Source: Piper betle
Taxonomy: Eukaryota > Streptophyta > Magnoliopsida > Piperales > Piperaceae
Assembly (NCBI GenBank): GCA_033002965.1
Contig: JAURVB010012674.1
Coordinates: 149,047 to 213,046, forward strand
Reading direction: 5' to 3'
Length of the DNA: 64,000 bases
Shown here in pieces: positions 61,416 through 64,000 of this stretch; positions within the stretch are counted from its first letter, which is position 1; each line of letters begins with the position of its first letter. Below the pieces are notes generated by a model that was not told where the DNA came from, ran no database searches, and saw nothing but the letters and a program-made list of their open reading frames with translations. The translations under genes were made by a program, and so were the position numbers.

Positions 61416-62525
61416 TCAGAGGTCGCGCCATCTGTAATGTCGATAGGCGAACTGGCTCGTCTGAATCAGAAATCTCCCCGGCCTGTACTGCAGCCACCTT
61501 CCCCCTGGTTTGTTAGGGCAGTCCTTCACTCGATGCGGTCCCGAACATGAGAAGCACCGGATCTGCCTTCCCTCACCACTCTGGGAACTCTCTGGCTCGG
61601 CCCTGGGTACGAATCCCCTCCTTTCCTTCGGTCTCGGCCTAAATGATCTCCGATCACTGCCCGCCGTTTTGCCCTTTCTGGGACCTCGGTCACCTACACC
61701 ATGACCAGTCGCAAACCCGAGATCGACTAAGGCATCCGCTGCACTCAAAGCTGACTGCACATCCTGCACCTTTTGTCTCTTCAGTTCCATTTGCGCCCAA
61801 GGTTGCAACCCCGACACGAAGTTAAAGAGTTTATCGCTTTCTGACATGTCATTGATGTCCAATAAACACGAACTGAACTGCTTCACGTACTCGCGTACCG
61901 TTCCATTCTGACGAAGCTTCATCAAAGCTTCTCTCGCCACCCAAGCCGTATTGGTTGGCAGAAATTGGTCCCTGAGTTCTTCTCTCATATTCTCCCAAGT
62001 CTCCACTCTAGGACGTCCGGCTTTCTCTCCGTCCTCGGTGCGTGTCCGCCACCACAATTTGGCGTCGCCAGTTAGGAACATACTGGCGATCGAGACCTGT
62101 TTCTGAGAAGGGATCCCGGCAGCTCGAAAATACTCCTGTAACTCCCAGATGAAGTTTTCCAGATCTTTAGACGACCTGTCTCCTCCAAACTTCGTTGGCT
62201 CAGGCACCTTAAGCCTTCCTGGAAGCTCGGCCGCCTGGTCAGCAACAATGTGCTGAGGCTGGTTGAGTACTGCACGCCTCAGAAGAGCCATCTCTGACCG
62301 CATCTCCTCCAAACCAACCCTGAGATTTTCGATCATCTCAGCCATTTCGTTGTCTCGCACCGCACTAGATTCCGGTGCATCGGCCACCCGCTCCATTACC
62401 TCGGTCAGGGTTTCCAGCCGATTGAACACCGTGTGGTTATTATCCCCACCATTGGTCGGCCCTCCAACCAACACCTCTAGCCGTGCCACTCTATCCTTAA
62501 GAGCATCAACCGATCGTGTCTCCAT
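61416..62525 (-). CDS. Ty3/gypsy retrotransposon gag
   Basis: A 369-residue frame. The N-terminus (from METRSVDALKDRV) is a coiled-coil-like region. The retrotransposon gag/capsid core follows, with FLTGDAKLWWRTR and REYVKQFSSCLLDI as family landmarks. Near the C-terminus a CCHC zinc knuckle (CFSCSGPHRVKDC) follows a basic stretch. It would package element RNA in virus-like particles. The open frame continues upstream to 62999 through leader and LTR, but the Met at 62525 lies after the primer-binding site and begins the conserved part, so I use it. No pol frame follows. Confidence 0.85.
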   Translation of the reverse strand: METRSVDALKDRVARLEVLVGGPTNGGDNNHTVFNRLETLTEVMERVADAPESSAVRDNEMAEMIENLRVGLEEMRSEMALLRRAVLNQPQHIVADQAAELPGRLKVPEPTKFGGDRSSKDLENFIWELQEYFRAAGIPSQKQVSIASMFLTGDAKLWWRTRTEDGEKAGRPRVETWENMREELRDQFLPTNTAWVAREALMKLRQNGTVREYVKQFSSCLLDINDMSESDKLFNFVSGLQPWAQMELKRQKVQDVQSALSAADALVDLGFATGHGVGDRGPRKGKTAGSDRRSFRPRPKERRGFVPRAEPESSQSGEGRQIRCFSCSGPHRVKDCPNKPGGRWLQYRPGRFLIQTSQFAYRHYRWRDL

Positions 62526-62583
62526 GTGATCGTCCCACCAAGGTCTTCTGCTGAATGAGAATGGTCCTTCGCACGTGAACCAC

Positions 62584-62594
62584 GCTCTGATACC
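62584..62594 (-). other. Primer-binding site (initiator tRNA-Met type)
   Basis: GGTATCAGAGC on the minus strand, three bases inside the LTR end. It matches the common plant retrotransposon site complementary to the initiator Met tRNA 3' end. Confidence 0.85.
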
Positions 62595-62597
62595 TTC

Positions 62598-64000
62598 TGT
62601 CACAGGCCCGTTCGTAAGGCCTAATTTTTCGCCTCCGAGTCCCTGCCTGTGCGGCGTATTCCCCTCCCTGGGAACACTCAGCCTGTTACTCAACACGCAA
62701 TAGCGGGAGCCAAGGCCACAAACACTACACTCGTGTTCGGCCGCAATACGCACCACCGAGGTTGACCCCTGCACGTCCAGCAGATCCACCCGCTCGGTGT
62801 TGCCCTCAAACAGCGCCCTTGATCGATCACCCGTGTCTGGCCACGCACCAGCACTTCGACAGCACTCCTGGCTATCGGCACGCCTTGCCGATAGGCTGTT
62901 CCAGGAGTCAAACAGCACCACCACCGCAGCACTGCCCGATCGCCCTACCAGCAACACGCCTGGTAGAGATCGTGCCTCTGTCCCTGTTCGTCTCAGCAAC
63001 CACCGTCGCCTTGTAAACCTCGACCACGACCCGGTACTAAGGTTCCCTGCCTAAAACGTCAGACAACGAACACAACACAGATATACGGGGAAACCCCCAA
63101 CCTTATATTAATCTGTCAATACAAGGAATTACAAGTACTCGACTCCTCTCTCAAGCACTCGCTCGGCTTGTGGACAGCCCCCACAGCCTCGCCCCAATGT
63201 ACCCAAAATACAAAGGAACTCACACAAGGATTACCTGGCCCGAGTAACCCTCCCAGTTGCCAACACCAGCAACCTCACAACGTGCACCTTGGATTCAAGC
63301 AAGCGTCTGGAATTCCAGCACTACTCCCAGCGCCGGCTGCAGCAACTCCTTCGCTTCTTCCCTCTCCAGGTTGCTCACGTTGCACACCGATCAGCAAGTC
63401 TCACCACGAGAACAAGTACCCAATCGGCCCCCTCTTCAGTCCGTCGAAGAGAAGTTCCCTTCTCCACGTCTGGCCTAACCCTTATATACCCACGAACTGC
63501 TGCTCCAAGATAACTCCGAATCTGCCAGCATCTTCAACTCCAGAGATCTGCAAGATCCACCGTGTTCAGCAACCTAGACCATCTCCCATCCAGGTTCATC
63601 CAACGGCCTCCAAGTTTATCTTCAGCAGTTTGTTGCAACGCCCAATCTGGATAACTGCATATCTTCACCAAGATACTCCAGCAACGTCCAGGAAGCTTAT
63701 CCTCCTAACCGCCTTGGCTGCACCGCTGGTCCTCCCGTCGCGCCCGCCGGCTCGACTCCAGCACCGTCCAGACATGGCTCAACCTCCCGCAGCAACTCAC
63801 CGACCAACTGCCAGCAATGGTTCACCAACATCGCCCTGAACCAGCACCACCGCTCGTGCATGCCCCTGCACTGTCGCGTTCACCAGCATCTGCCCGCTCG
63901 CACGCCTGCGCGCACACCCGCGCGCGCCCGCTCGCACGAACAGCAGCGCGCGCCATCGCGCGCCCGCGCACGCCCGCGCACCCGCGCGCCCGCGCGCTCG
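62598..64000 (-). mobile_element. 5' LTR of the same retroelement, cut by window end
   Basis: It begins on the plus strand at TGTCACAGGCC and repeats 58417-59820 almost base for base, including the TATA box (about 63480-63491). By the length of the left copy it should continue some 520 bases past the window. The host flank and the target duplication are therefore not visible. Confidence 0.85.

Noticed and set aside
62526..62999. N-terminal extension of the gag frame
   Set aside because: It is read-through of LTR and leader, including the primer-binding site; the same LTR segment is open at 58393-58818 without any gag.

Overview
This window is nuclear DNA of a flowering plant. Its genes carry GT-AG introns and belong to plant-specific families (BAM-type receptor kinase, NANA-type aspartic protease, ECT m6A reader, P-class PPR protein). 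AT-rich spacers alternate with GC-rich LTR-retrotransposon sequence. Two genes (the aspartic protease and the formiminotransferase) are strikingly GC-rich while their neighbours are not. Together with the large introns this makes a non-grass monocot my best guess, but that is inference.

Layout. 1-665: transposon fragment. 1109-2493 (-): small conserved plant protein of unknown function, 3 exons. 4044-12688 (+): DEAH-box RNA helicase of the DEAH10/RID1 type, 12 coding exons, divergent from the small gene. 14687-17433 (+): aspartic protease. 20985-24793 (-): YTH-domain m6A reader (ECT family) with an apparent 1-nt frameshift. 28487-30523 (-): intronless PPR protein, with two unassigned in-phase candidate exons downstream. 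31012-40517: a transposon nest. 41163-44757 (-): BAM3-like LRR receptor kinase. 47606-49699 (-): formiminotransferase-like enzyme with two apparent 1-nt frameshifts. 52423-53126 (+): candidate 51-residue protein gene. 53127-58227: spacer with low-complexity blocks. 58228-64000: young, pol-less LTR retrotransposon (minus strand), cut by the window edge.

The nest can be resolved from its target-site duplications. An old terminal-inverted-repeat element (31012-37611, imperfect 8-bp duplication) was hit by a 2.87-kb solo LTR (32671-35542, 5-bp duplication CCGTC). A 758-bp hAT-like element (36848-37605, 8-bp duplication GCCCTAAC) then landed in its right terminus. A second solo LTR of the same family lies 18 bp further on in inverted orientation (37630-40512, duplication CATTC).

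Three otherwise well-formed coding frames (one in the ECT gene, two in the formiminotransferase gene) each break by one missing base inside a short homopolymer. The common pattern points to uncorrected long-read assembly errors more than to pseudogenes. The genes do not form an operon-like unit: they are independent single-copy-style plant genes in RNA metabolism (helicase, m6A reader, PPR), proteolysis, peptide-hormone perception and folate-linked metabolism. I did not find a convincing new biological system. The most informative features are the nest, the rearranged pol-less retroelement and the small unassigned genes.
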